From Hyphomicrobiales bacterium (GTDB taxonomy: Bacteria; Pseudomonadota; Alphaproteobacteria; Rhizobiales; Devosiaceae), in assembly GCA_900470445.1 (NCBI GenBank), contig UCAU01000006.1, positions 235,117-299,116 on the forward strand: a stretch of 64,000 nt of DNA. The letters run 5' to 3'. Within the stretch, counting starts at the first letter, position 1, and each line of letters opens with the position of its first letter. Shown here one piece after another: positions 1-8,935 of the stretch. Both the position numbers and the translations under genes were made by a program. The notes beneath the pieces are model-generated. The model saw only the letters and a list, made by a program, of their open reading frames with translations, did no database searches and was not told the origin of the DNA.

Positions 1-719
1 GCGATGGCGTGACGCCCGACACCGCCCGGCAGATGGTGCGCACCAATACGACCGTAATCGGCGCCCTGGCCGTCAAGCGCGGCGAGGCCGATGCGCTGAT
101 CTGTGGCCTGCAGGGGCGCTTTATCAAGCATGTGCGCGATATCCGCTCGGTCATCGGCCTGCAGGACGGGCTCAATGACGTGTCGGCGCTTTCCATGCTG
201 ATCATGCCGCGCGGCGCCTTCTTCCTGGCCGATACCTATGTTCACCAGGACCCGACCGCCGACGAGATCGTGCGCATCACCCTGCAGGCGCGCGACCACC
301 TCAAGCGCTTCAACATCGAGGCCCGCGCGGCGCTGCTGAGCTATTCGAACTTCGGTTCGCGCGATGGCGACAGCGCCTACAAGATGCGCGAGGCCTATAA
401 CAAGCTCAAGGCGATCGCTCCGGACCTGATTGTCGAAGGCGAAATGCAGGGCGACCTGGCACTCAACCAGGAATTGCGCGAGCGCTATGTGCCCGACACG
501 GTGCTGACCGGCGAAGCCAATCTGCTGATCTTCCCGAACCTCGATGCGGCTAACCTGTCCATGACCTTGCTCAAGGAAATGAACAACGCGCTCTCGGTCG
601 GCCCGATCCTGATGGGGCCGCGTTCGCCGGCGCACATCCTGGCCCCATCCACCACCAGCCGCGGCATTGTCAACATGGCCGCCATCGCTGCCAATGAAGC
701 GATCGGGACCGAAACATGA
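1..719 (+). CDS. maeB: NADP-dependent malic enzyme, C-terminal part (5' end outside window)
   Basis: This is the end of a gene that starts before the window; the reading frame is open from base 3. The visible 239 or so residues match the phosphotransacetylase-like C-terminal domain that alphaproteobacterial malic enzymes carry behind the malate-oxidising part. Typical segments are ADALICGLQGRF near the start and ILMGPRSPAHIL near the end. Malic enzyme oxidatively decarboxylates malate to pyruvate, which fits the pyruvate dehydrogenase operon just downstream. The PTA-like domain is regulatory rather than catalytic in known members. A plain phosphate acetyltransferase cannot be fully excluded because the N-terminal part is not visible. 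The stop overlaps the next start by 4 bases (ATGA), so the two genes are probably co-transcribed. Confidence 0.85.
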   Translation, partial: DGVTPDTARQMVRTNTTVIGALAVKRGEADALICGLQGRFIKHVRDIRSVIGLQDGLNDVSALSMLIMPRGAFFLADTYVHQDPTADEIVRITLQARDHLKRFNIEARAALLSYSNFGSRDGDSAYKMREAYNKLKAIAPDLIVEGEMQGDLALNQELRERYVPDTVLTGEANLLIFPNLDAANLSMTLLKEMNNALSVGPILMGPRSPAHILAPSTTSRGIVNMAAIAANEAIGTET

Positions 720-1006
720 TCCGGCATACGGTCGTCTTCACGCTCAAGCATCAGGCTGGATCGGCGGAGGAGGGTGCCTTCCTCCGCGATGCCAAGGTGC
801 TGGCACACATTCCGGGCGTCGAGAAGTTCGAGCAGTTGCGGCAGGTCAGTCCGAAGAACGATTATGCCTTCGGCTTCTCGATGGAATTTGCCGATCAGGC
901 TGCGTACACCGGCTATAATGAGCATCCGGAGCATGTTGCGTTCGTGCGGGACCGCTGGGTGCCGGAAGTGGCGCGGTTTCTGGAGATCGACTACGTGGCG
1001 CTTTGA
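716..1006 (+). CDS. Dabb family (stress-responsive A/B barrel) protein
   Basis: The 96-residue product begins MIRHTVVFTLKH and ends in a WVPEVARFLEIDY segment, the layout of Dabb (dimeric alpha-beta barrel) proteins. These small ferredoxin-like-fold proteins form dimers; most bacterial members have no proven reaction. The start overlaps the stop of the malic enzyme gene in ATGA, which argues for translational coupling. Family assignment is fairly safe; the function is not known. Confidence 0.75.
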   Translation: MIRHTVVFTLKHQAGSAEEGAFLRDAKVLAHIPGVEKFEQLRQVSPKNDYAFGFSMEFADQAAYTGYNEHPEHVAFVRDRWVPEVARFLEIDYVAL

Positions 1007-1103
1007 GGAGAGGGGTGGCGCCGACCGTGGTGGCACCACACTCCAAGCTGGGTGCACCGTAGCTGTCGGCTAACGCACTGCTTCGCAACCCCGCGTTAAG
1101 GCA

Positions 1104-1132
1104 TTGTCAGCTATACTGGCCGCGTTCAGTAT
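1104..1132 (+). promoter_or_regulatory. possible housekeeping promoter ahead of ftsB and the pdh genes
   Basis: TTGTCA and CAGTAT are separated by 17 bases and lie just upstream of ftsB in a 138-base gap after the Dabb gene. The -10 element is a modest match, so this is a suggestion only. Confidence 0.3.
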
Positions 1133-1144
1133 TCGGTTTTGCCC

Positions 1145-1543
1145 ATGCCCACCCGTCTCAAACGTCCGGCCATTTGGCGTCCATTGGCAATGACTGTGGC
1201 TTTGCTCGGGTTTCAGGGCTATTTGGCCTATTCGGCGATCAGCGGGCAGTTCGGCATCGACAATCGGGGCCAGATACTGGCTGATATCGATGTGCTCAAG
1301 GCACGGTCTGCGGCGCTGCAGGCGGAAATTGATGCGTTCCGGCACCGCTCGACGCTGATGGATAGCCGCAAGCTTGATCCCGATATCGTCACCGAGCGGG
1401 CGCGGGCGCTGCTGAATATGGCCAATGCGAATGACATTATCGTCATGGTTGATCCGGTGAGTGGTAAACCACTTTCCGGTAAATTCGATGAATTAGCCAA
1501 AGATCAGTTAAACGCAATTATATCAGCGGATTCAATTCTCTAG
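1145..1543 (+). CDS. ftsB: FtsB/DivIC family septum formation initiator
   Basis: The 132-residue protein has one N-terminal membrane segment (about residues 12-32) followed by a coiled-coil stretch (about 45-75, with the alternating pattern ILADIDVLKARSAALQAEID). This is the shape of FtsB/DivIC, a bitopic divisome protein that bridges FtsL and FtsQ. The ATG at 1145 is preferred over an in-frame TTG six bases earlier. Its position directly before pdhA is the usual one in Hyphomicrobiales. The C-terminal region contains a DPDIVTERAR motif typical of the alphaproteobacterial branch. Confidence 0.85.
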   Translation: MPTRLKRPAIWRPLAMTVALLGFQGYLAYSAISGQFGIDNRGQILADIDVLKARSAALQAEIDAFRHRSTLMDSRKLDPDIVTERARALLNMANANDIIVMVDPVSGKPLSGKFDELAKDQLNAIISADSIL

Positions 1544-1658
1544 CATTGATCCGATCTGCCGCTTGGGCATTGCTTTCCGCCAATCGCTTGCACTATGATG
1601 GCGTTGTGTGGCCAATTCGGGCCCTGCGGCAAATCCATTCCGATGCGGAGCGTTCCCT

Positions 1659-2678
1659 ATGGCGCGTAAGGCTGTGGCCACCAAGGCCAAGACGCAATCT
1701 AACATACCTCAGCTGACCAAGGAACAGGAGCTCGAAGCCTATCGCGAGATGCTGCTGATCCGTCGCTTCGAGGAAAAGGCTGGCCAGATGTATGGCATGG
1801 GCCTGATCGGCGGCTTCTGCCACCTTTATATTGGCCAGGAAGCTGTCGTCACCGGCATCACCATGGCCAGCGAAAAGGGCAAGGACGCCCAGATCACCGG
1901 CTATCGCGACCACGGCCACATGCTGGTCATGGGGCTCGACCCCAAGGGCGTCATGGCTGAGCTGACCGGACGCCAGGGCGGCCTGTCGCGCGGCAAGGGC
2001 GGCTCGATGCACATGTTCTCCAACGAGCATCGCTTCTATGGCGGCAACGGCATTGTCGGCGCGCAGGCGTCGCTGGGCACGGGCCTCGGCTTTGCCGCCA
2101 AGTATAAGGGCGACGGTTCGGTCTCCATTGCCTATTTCGGCGACGGCGCGGCCAACCAGGGCCAGGTCTATGAGAGCTTCAACATGGCCAAGCTCTGGAA
2201 CCTGCCGGTCGTGTTTATCATCGAGAACAACAAATACGCCATGGGCACCTCGATCGAGCGCTCGTCGGCAACCACCGATTTCTCCAAGCGCGGCGCTTCG
2301 TTCGACATTCCGGGCGAGCAGGTCGACGGCATGGATGTGCGCATGGTCTATGATGCCGCCAAGCGCGCCATCGAGCATGCGCGTTCCGGCAAGGGCCCGT
2401 TCATCCTGGAAATGCTGACCTATCGCTATCGCGGCCATTCGATGTCCGACCCGGCGAAATATCGCACCAAGGACGAAGTGACCAAGTACCGCCAGGAACG
2501 CGACCCGATCGAGCAGATCAAGGCGCGCCTGCTGGCCGAAGGTTACGCAACCGAAGAATCGCTCAAGGCAACGGAAAACGAAATCCGCGCCATCGTCACC
2601 GAAGCCGCCGATTTTGCGACCAACGATCCCGAGCCGGATGCGTCCGAGCTCTGGACCGACATCACCATTTCAGCCTGA
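1659..2678 (+). CDS. pdhA: pyruvate dehydrogenase E1 component, alpha subunit
   Basis: The 339-residue protein carries the thiamine diphosphate motif GDGAANQGQVYES (about residue 161) ending in the NN of VVFIIENN, and the conserved loop YRYRGHSMSDPAKYR. With PdhB it decarboxylates pyruvate and reductively acetylates the lipoyl group of E2. An in-frame start 51 bases upstream is possible, but the ATG at 1659 has a Shine-Dalgarno-like CGGAG nine bases before it and gives the normal family N-terminus (basic tail, then TKEQELEAYREMLLIRRFEEK). It is followed with a one-base stop/start overlap by an unknown gene. Confidence 0.95.
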   Translation: MARKAVATKAKTQSNIPQLTKEQELEAYREMLLIRRFEEKAGQMYGMGLIGGFCHLYIGQEAVVTGITMASEKGKDAQITGYRDHGHMLVMGLDPKGVMAELTGRQGGLSRGKGGSMHMFSNEHRFYGGNGIVGAQASLGTGLGFAAKYKGDGSVSIAYFGDGAANQGQVYESFNMAKLWNLPVVFIIENNKYAMGTSIERSSATTDFSKRGASFDIPGEQVDGMDVRMVYDAAKRAIEHARSGKGPFILEMLTYRYRGHSMSDPAKYRTKDEVTKYRQERDPIEQIKARLLAEGYATEESLKATENEIRAIVTEAADFATNDPEPDASELWTDITISA

Positions 2679-3067
2679 TGACCGGCCCTATCGACATTGT
2701 CGAGAGTATCAACGGCGTCCCCGTGTCCATTACCCATGGGCTGGACGTGGGCACGAGCCCAAACGGGGACATCGAGTATCACTACAACTTTCTCGACTAT
2801 GTCTTCGGGGCGGACGAGCAGACGATCTTCGCGCGCAGCTATCTCGGCGATGACCGGGCCGATGTCCGCTCCTATACGCGCGACCTCGACACCTGGCCGC
2901 TGGCACTGCGCGCACTGATCTATCTGCAGCTCCGCTATCGCGACCTGACCGTGCTGATGGCCAATGGCTACGAGCCCTTGCCCAAGGCGCTGGCCAAGCG
3001 CGTGGAGGAGGGCGTGGCCCAATTCCTCGCGGCGTCGGTTATCGATCGTGGCGGGAGGCCGGCATGA
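2678..3067 (+). CDS. hypothetical protein inside the pdh operon
   Basis: I do not recognise this 129-residue soluble protein. Its start codon shares one base with the pdhA stop (TGATG) and its end overlaps the next gene by 4 bases, so it is tightly embedded in the operon. The sequence is acidic at the N-terminus (IDIVESINGVPVSITHGLD) and aromatic-rich in the middle, with no signal peptide, membrane segment or cysteine cluster. Codon use resembles its neighbours, so it looks resident. A role tied to the E1 complex is possible but unproven. Confidence 0.65.
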   Translation: MTGPIDIVESINGVPVSITHGLDVGTSPNGDIEYHYNFLDYVFGADEQTIFARSYLGDDRADVRSYTRDLDTWPLALRALIYLQLRYRDLTVLMANGYEPLPKALAKRVEEGVAQFLAASVIDRGGRPA

Positions 3068-3432
3068 GTATCCTGCTCGGTGTCATCATGCTGTTTGCCA
3101 TCCTGTCGGCGGTCGTGGCCGTCGTCCAGGCTATGGCAATCACTCGCCTGGCGCCCGCCAGTGAGCAGATCGGCTCGTTCTTTCCGCTCGGCTGGTGGAA
3201 GTTCAGCAAGCTCGACGCCAAGGCCGGCCCGCAAGCGGCTGCGCCGCTGGCGATCTACAAGCGCGCGGTCATCGCCTTCCTGATCTTTCTGGTGCTTGGC
3301 CTGGTGCTGAGCGGTTGGTCCGCCAATCGCCCGGCGCAGGCAGAGAGCACCACTGCCTTTATCCAATCCAATCCTGAAATTCCTGCCCGCCGCGTGGCCG
3401 CGATGCCCGGCGCCCCCTCGCTGGAGAGTTAA
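3064..3432 (+). CDS. hypothetical two-helix membrane protein inside the pdh operon
   Basis: The 122-residue product has a membrane segment at about residues 3-25 and another at about 68-86, joined by a loop with the aromatic motif FFPLGWWKFSKLD. A short Ala/Pro-rich tail follows. It starts in a 4-base overlap with the preceding gene and ends directly against the pdhB start codon. No known family is evident to me. It is probably an inner-membrane protein co-expressed with pyruvate dehydrogenase. Confidence 0.65.
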   Translation: MSILLGVIMLFAILSAVVAVVQAMAITRLAPASEQIGSFFPLGWWKFSKLDAKAGPQAAAPLAIYKRAVIAFLIFLVLGLVLSGWSANRPAQAESTTAFIQSNPEIPARRVAAMPGAPSLES

Positions 3433-4821
3433 ATGCCCCAAATTCTGATGCCTGCGCTGTCGCCCACCATGGAAGAGGGCAAACTGTCCAAGTGGCTGGT
3501 CAAGGTCGGTGACAGTGTCAAATCCGGCGACGTGCTGGCCGAAATCGAAACCGACAAGGCAACGATGGAAGTCGAGTCGGTCGATGAAGGCGTGGTCAAG
3601 GAATTGCTGATCGCCGAAGGCACGGACGCGGTGAAGGTCAATACGCCCATCGCGCTGATCCTGGCGGAAGGCGAAACCGCCGATGCGGCGCCTGCCGCGC
3701 AGACCGCGCCGGAGCCGGCTGAGGCACCCGTGGTTCCAGCTGAAAAGGCGGCCGAGGCTGCACCCGCTGCTGCCACGGTTCCGGCCGCGCCAAAGTTTGA
3801 AGCCCAGAGCGATCCCGATCTGCCCGAAGGCGTCGAAATGGTCGAGATGACCGTGCGCCAAGCGCTGAACGAGGCCATGGCCGAGGAACTGCGTCGCGAC
3901 AAGGACGTCTTCGTGATGGGCGAGGAAGTCGCCGAATACCAGGGCGCCTACAAGATCACGCAGAACCTGCTGCAGGAATTCGGCCCCGAGCGCATCATCG
4001 ATACCCCGATCACCGAGCACGGCTTTGCCGGTCTCGCCGTCGGTGCAGCCTTTGCTGGCCTCAAGCCGATCGTCGAATTCATGACCTGGAACTTTGCCAT
4101 GCAGGCAATCGACCAGATCATTAACTCGGCTGCAAAGCAGCTCTATATGTCGGGCGGCCAGGTTACCGCGCCCATGGTGTTCCGCGGCCCGAACGGCGTT
4201 GCGTCGCGCGTTGGCGCCCAGCACAGCCAGGACTATTCGGCCTGGTATAGCCACGTTCCCGGCCTCACCGTCATCGCGCCCTATAGTGCCGCCGACGCCA
4301 AGGGCCTGCTCAAGGCTGCAATTCGTTCGCCCAACCCGGTCGTCTTTCTCGAAAACGAAATTCTCTACGGCTCCACGGGCCTGGTCCCCAAGGTCGATGA
4401 TTTCGTGCTGCCGATCGGCAAGGCCCGCATTGCCCGCAAGGGTGCGGACGTCACCATCGTCTCGTTCTCGATGGGCATGCGTTATGCCACCCAGGCCACG
4501 GAAAAGCTGGTCGCGGCGGGCGTCGATGTCGAACTGATCGATCTGCGCACGCTGCGCCCGCTCGACAGCGATACCGTGATCGAGTCGGTCAAAAAGACCG
4601 GGCGCCTCGTAACGGTGGAAGAGGGCTGGCCGCACGGCGGCATCGGCGCCGAGATTTCGGCCCGCGTCATGGAACAGGCCTTCGATTATCTCGACGCCCC
4701 GGTCATGCGCGTGACGGGCAAGGATGTTCCAATGCCCTACGCCGCCAATCTCGAAAAGCTGGCGCTGCCGAATGTCGATGAAGTCATCGCGGCGGTCAAT
4801 GCCGTAACGTACCGCTCGTAG
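3433..4821 (+). CDS. pdhB: pyruvate dehydrogenase E1 component, beta subunit with N-terminal lipoyl domain
   Basis: At 462 residues this is about 130 longer than a plain E1 beta. The first 80 residues are a lipoyl domain with the lipoylation site [13 protein letters not shown] (Lys about 43). An Ala/Pro linker follows, and from about residue 135 comes the E1 beta transketolase fold ([37 protein letters not shown]). This arrangement is known from other Alphaproteobacteria and adds lipoyl arms to the complex. The start ATG abuts the stop of the previous gene. Confidence 0.95.
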   Translation: MPQILMPALSPTMEEGKLSKWLVKVGDSVKSGDVLAEIETDKATMEVESVDEGVVKELLIAEGTDAVKVNTPIALILAEGETADAAPAAQTAPEPAEAPVVPAEKAAEAAPAAATVPAAPKFEAQSDPDLPEGVEMVEMTVRQALNEAMAEELRRDKDVFVMGEEVAEYQGAYKITQNLLQEFGPERIIDTPITEHGFAGLAVGAAFAGLKPIVEFMTWNFAMQAIDQIINSAAKQLYMSGGQVTAPMVFRGPNGVASRVGAQHSQDYSAWYSHVPGLTVIAPYSAADAKGLLKAAIRSPNPVVFLENEILYGSTGLVPKVDDFVLPIGKARIARKGADVTIVSFSMGMRYATQATEKLVAAGVDVELIDLRTLRPLDSDTVIESVKKTGRLVTVEEGWPHGGIGAEISARVMEQAFDYLDAPVMRVTGKDVPMPYAANLEKLALPNVDEVIAAVNAVTYRS

Positions 4822-4826
4822 TTCAA

Positions 4827-5330
4827 ATGGAGAAGGATCGTCAGCAGCAGGCGGTTCATGTAGTCGGACTAGAGGCCTTGGAGTGGCAACTGGAACGCAG
4901 TTTAGGAATTGCGAAAAGTGCCGAACGACAGGCTACCATTGCGATCCTGTTTTATCTTTGGCTTTGCAGCCTTTCCATAGTTGCCAATCTAAGCGTGACG
5001 AACAAATTTGATGTGAACTTCCTCTGGGTGAATTTTGAACTCGTGAACGGCGCTCTAATTAGAGGCTTGGCATTTGGAGGCGCGTGCATCGCGTTGGTTT
5101 CATACTTCTTCCTGTCAAATGTGCAGGGAGCGCAACAAAGATCGCTCGGCTTTTTTGCTGAGAACGGGTCGAAAAAAGTTATCGCGTTACTCGCCCATGC
5201 TGAATGGATGCGTTCACGCGAGAAGTGGATGTACACCGTGTTTCCCTTCCTGGGGATCGCGATGATGGTTGGAATTTTTGCGATGTTTGGCATCGCCGCA
5301 GTGACATTGGTAATGTCACTACGTTCGTGA
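4827..5330 (+). CDS. hypothetical membrane protein inserted between pdhB and pdhC
   Basis: The 167-residue protein has about three membrane segments (about residues 40-58, 78-98, 130-160) and a cytoplasmic basic loop between the second and third. I recognise no family. The DNA is visibly AT-richer than its surroundings and uses codons that are rare in the neighbours (AGA, TTA, CTA, AAA), which suggests recent acquisition. It begins 5 bases after the pdhB stop without a clear Shine-Dalgarno site and leaves 17 bases before pdhC. The insertion does not break the operon. Confidence 0.7.
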   Translation: MEKDRQQQAVHVVGLEALEWQLERSLGIAKSAERQATIAILFYLWLCSLSIVANLSVTNKFDVNFLWVNFELVNGALIRGLAFGGACIALVSYFFLSNVQGAQQRSLGFFAENGSKKVIALLAHAEWMRSREKWMYTVFPFLGIAMMVGIFAMFGIAAVTLVMSLRS

Positions 5331-5347
5331 GAGACGGAGACTAAGTA

Positions 5348-6721
5348 ATGCCGATTGAAATCACCATGCCGGCGCTCTCTCCCACGATGGAAGAGGGCAA
5401 GCTTGCCAAATGGCACGTCAAGGAGGGCGACAGCGTCTCCTCCGGTGACGTGATCGCCGAAATCGAAACCGACAAGGCCACGATGGAAGTTGAGGCCGTT
5501 GACGAGGGCAAGATCGGCAAGATCATGGTTGCCGAGGGCACCGATAATGTGAAGGTCAACGCGGTCATTGCCGTGTTGCTGCAGGAAGGCGAGGACGCCA
5601 GCGCCATCGCGGCAGGGGGCAGCAAGCCCGCCGAGGCCCCGAAGGCGGAAGCGCCCAAGGCTGACGCTCCAAAAGCCGATGCCGGCACGGTGATGCGCGC
5701 GGACGCTGCAACACAGACCGCGCCGACCTCCAAGGCCGACCCGGCGCCGGTTGCCAATTCAGGCTCCAGCGCCCCAGCCAAGGCTGAAGGCGGCAAGGTG
5801 TTTGCTTCGCCACTCGCCCGGCGCCTCGCCAAGGAAGCCGGGATCGATGTGTCGGCCATTGCCGGCTCCGGTCCCAAGGGCCGTGTCGTCAAGTCGGACG
5901 TCGAGGCCGCCAAGTCGGGCAAGGGCGCAACCAAGCCTGCTGCTGCGACGGCGTCGGCCGGTGCGGCTCCTGCGACCGGCATGAGCAAGAACCAGGTCAT
6001 CGCGCTCTACGAAGAAGGCAGCTACGAGCTCGTGCCTAACGATGGCATGCGCAAGGTTGTGGCAGCGCGCCTCACCGAATCCAAGCAGACGGTGCCGCAT
6101 TTCTACCTGACGCTCGATTGCAAGATCGATGCGCTGCTGGCGGCTCGCGAGCAGATCAATGCCTCGGCGCCCAAGAGCAAGGAGGGCAAGCCGGCCTTCA
6201 AGCTCTCGGTCAATGACTTCGTGATGAAGGCCTGGGCCGTGGCCTTGCAGCGCGTGCCCGCGGCCAATGCCACCTGGGCGGGGGACTCGATCCTCTACCA
6301 CAAGCGCAGCGACGTAGCGGTTGCCGTGTCGGTGCCGGGCGGGCTGTTCACGCCCGTGGTCAAATCCTGCGATACCAAGACGCTTCGCGAAATCTCCGAA
6401 GAGGTCAAGGATCTGGCCGGCCGCGCCCGCAACAAGAAGCTGGCTCCGCATGAATATCAGGGCGGCGCTTCCTCGGTGTCCAACCTGGGCATGTTCGGCA
6501 TCAAGGAATTTGCCGCGGTGATCAATCCGCCGCATGGCACGATCCTGGCGGTCGGCGTTGGTGAGGAACGCGTCTATCCCGAAAACGGGCAGATCAAGAT
6601 CGGCCAGTTCATGACCGTCACGCTCTCCTGCGATCACCGCGCCGTCGATGGCGCGCTGGGCGCCGAAGTGCTGGGCGTGTTCAAGGGCCTGATCGAAAAT
6701 CCCGTGATGATGCTGGCCTAA
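5348..6721 (+). CDS. pdhC: pyruvate dehydrogenase E2, dihydrolipoamide acetyltransferase
   Basis: The 457-residue protein shows one N-terminal lipoyl domain ([13 protein letters not shown], Lys about 43), an Ala/Pro/Lys linker, a peripheral-subunit-binding domain (SPLARRLAKEAGIDVSAIAG, about 155-190), and a catalytic domain with the HxxxDG motif DHRAVDG near the C-terminus. It transfers the acetyl group from lipoamide to CoA and forms the core of the complex. The lipoyl domain is nearly identical to that of pdhB, as expected for duplicated domains. Confidence 0.95.
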   Translation: MPIEITMPALSPTMEEGKLAKWHVKEGDSVSSGDVIAEIETDKATMEVEAVDEGKIGKIMVAEGTDNVKVNAVIAVLLQEGEDASAIAAGGSKPAEAPKAEAPKADAPKADAGTVMRADAATQTAPTSKADPAPVANSGSSAPAKAEGGKVFASPLARRLAKEAGIDVSAIAGSGPKGRVVKSDVEAAKSGKGATKPAAATASAGAAPATGMSKNQVIALYEEGSYELVPNDGMRKVVAARLTESKQTVPHFYLTLDCKIDALLAAREQINASAPKSKEGKPAFKLSVNDFVMKAWAVALQRVPAANATWAGDSILYHKRSDVAVAVSVPGGLFTPVVKSCDTKTLREISEEVKDLAGRARNKKLAPHEYQGGASSVSNLGMFGIKEFAAVINPPHGTILAVGVGEERVYPENGQIKIGQFMTVTLSCDHRAVDGALGAEVLGVFKGLIENPVMMLA

Positions 6722-6733
6722 GGGGCAGGGCGC

Positions 6734-7384
6734 ATGAAAACCATCCTGGCCTATGGCGACAGCCTGACCTACGGCGCCAATCCGCAGCCTAATGGGCCGC
6801 GGCATGCCTATGAAGATCGCTGGCCGAGTGTGCTTGAGCAAGGCCTGGGCGGCAAGGCTCGGGTGATTGCCGAAGGGTTGGGCGGCCGCACGACGGCTTC
6901 GGATGATTGGTATGCCGCTGCCGATCGCAATGGGGCGCGCATCCTGCCGACCCTGCTCGACAGCCATTCGCCGCTCGATCTGGTCATCATCATGCTGGGC
7001 ACGAATGACCTCAAGCCCGCCGTCTGCGGTTCGGCTCTCGAGGCTTCGTTTGGCCTGCGCCGTCTGGTGCAGATCATTCGGGGGCAGGCGGCGGGCAAGG
7101 GCGAAACCGCGCCCCAGATTATTCTCGTTGCGCCACCGCTGATCTGCGACAGCGACAATGCCGACATGCTTGGCCATTTCGGTGGGTTGCAACATGGACT
7201 CGAGCAATCGAGCCAGTTTGCCGCTCACTATGCGCGCCGCGCGCAGGAGTGGAATACCGGCTTCTTCGACGCGTCCACGGTGGCCAAGGCCGACCCGGCT
7301 GACGGCGTTCATCTCGATGCGGCCAATACCCGCGCCATCGGCGTCGGGCTCGTGCCTGTCGTCAAATCCATGCTCGGCCTCTAG
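6734..7384 (+). CDS. SGNH/GDSL-type hydrolase (arylesterase-like)
   Basis: The 216-residue protein starts MKTILAYGDSLTYG, giving the nucleophile Ser of the GDS block. It has a GTND block in the middle and the catalytic Asp/His pair in DGVHLD near the end. There is no signal peptide, so it acts in the cytoplasm on an unknown ester. A GDSL gene between pdhC and lpdA is a recurring arrangement in Hyphomicrobiales, but no link to pyruvate dehydrogenase has been shown that I know of. Confidence 0.85.
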   Translation: MKTILAYGDSLTYGANPQPNGPRHAYEDRWPSVLEQGLGGKARVIAEGLGGRTTASDDWYAAADRNGARILPTLLDSHSPLDLVIIMLGTNDLKPAVCGSALEASFGLRRLVQIIRGQAAGKGETAPQIILVAPPLICDSDNADMLGHFGGLQHGLEQSSQFAAHYARRAQEWNTGFFDASTVAKADPADGVHLDAANTRAIGVGLVPVVKSMLGL

Positions 7385-7404
7385 GCCAAACTCTGGAGGC
7401 CAAA

Positions 7405-8844
7405 ATGGCTGACCAATACGATCTTCTCGTCATCGGTGCCGGTCCGGGCGGCTATGTCGCCGCCATTCGCGGTGCGCAGCTCGGCATGAAGGTGGGCATT
7501 ATCGAGCGCGAGCATATGGCTGGCATCTGCTCGAACTGGGGCTGCATACCCACCAAGGCGCTGCTGCGCTCGGCCGAAATCTACGGCCATATGAGCCACG
7601 CCAAGGATTACGGCCTGACGGTCGAGAAATTCGGCGTCGATATCGATGGCGTGGTGAAGCGTTCCCGCGCCATTGCCGCGCAGATGAACAATGGCGTCCA
7701 GTTCCTCATGAAGAAGAACAAGGTCGACATCATCTGGGGCGAAGCGGTCATCACCAAGCCCGGCGAAGTCAAGGTCGCCCCGACCAAGAAGGCCATCGTG
7801 CAGCCGCAGGGGCCCGTGCCCAAGAATGCGCTGGGCGAGGGCACGTACAAGGCAAAAAATATTATCATCGCCACTGGCGCGCGCCCGCGCGTGCTGCCCG
7901 GCATCGAGCCGGATGGCGACAAGATCTGGACCTATTTCGAGGCGATGAAACCGGCCGCCATGCCCAAGTCGTTGGTGGTGATGGGCTCGGGCGCCATCGG
8001 CGTCGAATTTGCCTCGTTCTACCGCTCGATGGGCGCCGAAGTGACCATTATCGAGCTGCTGCCGCAGATCATGCCGGTGGAAGATGCCGAGATTTCCGGC
8101 CTTGCTCGCAAGCGGCTGGAAAAGCGCGGCATCAAGATCCTGACCGATGCCAAGGTCGCCAAGGTCGAAAAGACCAAGGATGGTGTGATCGCCCATGTCG
8201 AGCTGAAATCCGGCGGGAAGCAGCAGATCGCGGGCGACAAGCTGATCTCGGCTGTCGGCGTGCAGTGCAATATCGAAGGACTGGGGCTTGAGACCGTCGG
8301 GGTCAAGACCGAGCGCGGCGCTATTGTCATCGATGGCTACGGCAAGACCAATGTGGACGGCATCTGGGCCATTGGCGACGTCGCCGGCCCGCCCATGCTG
8401 GCGCACAAGGCCGAGCATGAGGCGGTGATCACCGTCGAAAAGATTGCGGGCCTCAAGGTGCATGGCCTCGACAAGCTCAAGGTGCCGGGCTGCACTTATT
8501 GCGAGCCGCAGGTGGCCAGCGTCGGGCTGACCGAAGCCAAGGCCAAGGAATTGGGTCGCGAGATCAAGGTTGGCCGCTTCCCCTTCGTCGGTAACGGCAA
8601 GGCGATTGCCTTGGGCGAGCCCGATGGGCTGGTCAAAACCATTTTCGACGCCAAGACCGGGGAACTTCTGGGTGCGCACATGATTGGTGCCGAAGTCACC
8701 GAACTGATACAGGGCTTCGTCATCGCGATGAACCTGGAGACGACCGAGGAAGAACTGATCCACACCATCTTCCCGCACCCGACCCTGAGCGAGACGATGA
8801 AGGAAAGCGTTCTGGACGCCTATGGTCGCGCGCTGAACATCTAG
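7405..8844 (+). CDS. lpdA: dihydrolipoyl dehydrogenase (E3)
   Basis: The 479-residue flavoenzyme has the FAD-binding motif VIGAGPGG at residues 9-16 and the redox-active cysteine pair C42/C47 in GICSNWGCIPTKA. The NAD-binding motif GSGAIGVEF lies near residue 194 and the C-terminal catalytic HPTLSE. It reoxidises dihydrolipoamide of E2, passing electrons to NAD. About 20 extra residues around 130-145 form an insert compared with short E3 enzymes, as in other alphaproteobacterial pdh-operon copies. Confidence 0.95.
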   Translation: MADQYDLLVIGAGPGGYVAAIRGAQLGMKVGIIEREHMAGICSNWGCIPTKALLRSAEIYGHMSHAKDYGLTVEKFGVDIDGVVKRSRAIAAQMNNGVQFLMKKNKVDIIWGEAVITKPGEVKVAPTKKAIVQPQGPVPKNALGEGTYKAKNIIIATGARPRVLPGIEPDGDKIWTYFEAMKPAAMPKSLVVMGSGAIGVEFASFYRSMGAEVTIIELLPQIMPVEDAEISGLARKRLEKRGIKILTDAKVAKVEKTKDGVIAHVELKSGGKQQIAGDKLISAVGVQCNIEGLGLETVGVKTERGAIVIDGYGKTNVDGIWAIGDVAGPPMLAHKAEHEAVITVEKIAGLKVHGLDKLKVPGCTYCEPQVASVGLTEAKAKELGREIKVGRFPFVGNGKAIALGEPDGLVKTIFDAKTGELLGAHMIGAEVTELIQGFVIAMNLETTEEELIHTIFPHPTLSETMKESVLDAYGRALNI

Positions 8845-8935
8845 CGCGCAACTGTTCACCGCCGTTGCCACGACCTCGCCCTGCTACGTGTGCAGGGTGG
8901 GGCGCAACAGCAACGGAATTGAAGGAGTTATCCAC

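Noticed and set aside
2968..4635. Long minus-strand frame across pdhB
   Set aside because: This is an antisense shadow of pdhB and the gene before it; no family resemblance and no ribosome binding site.
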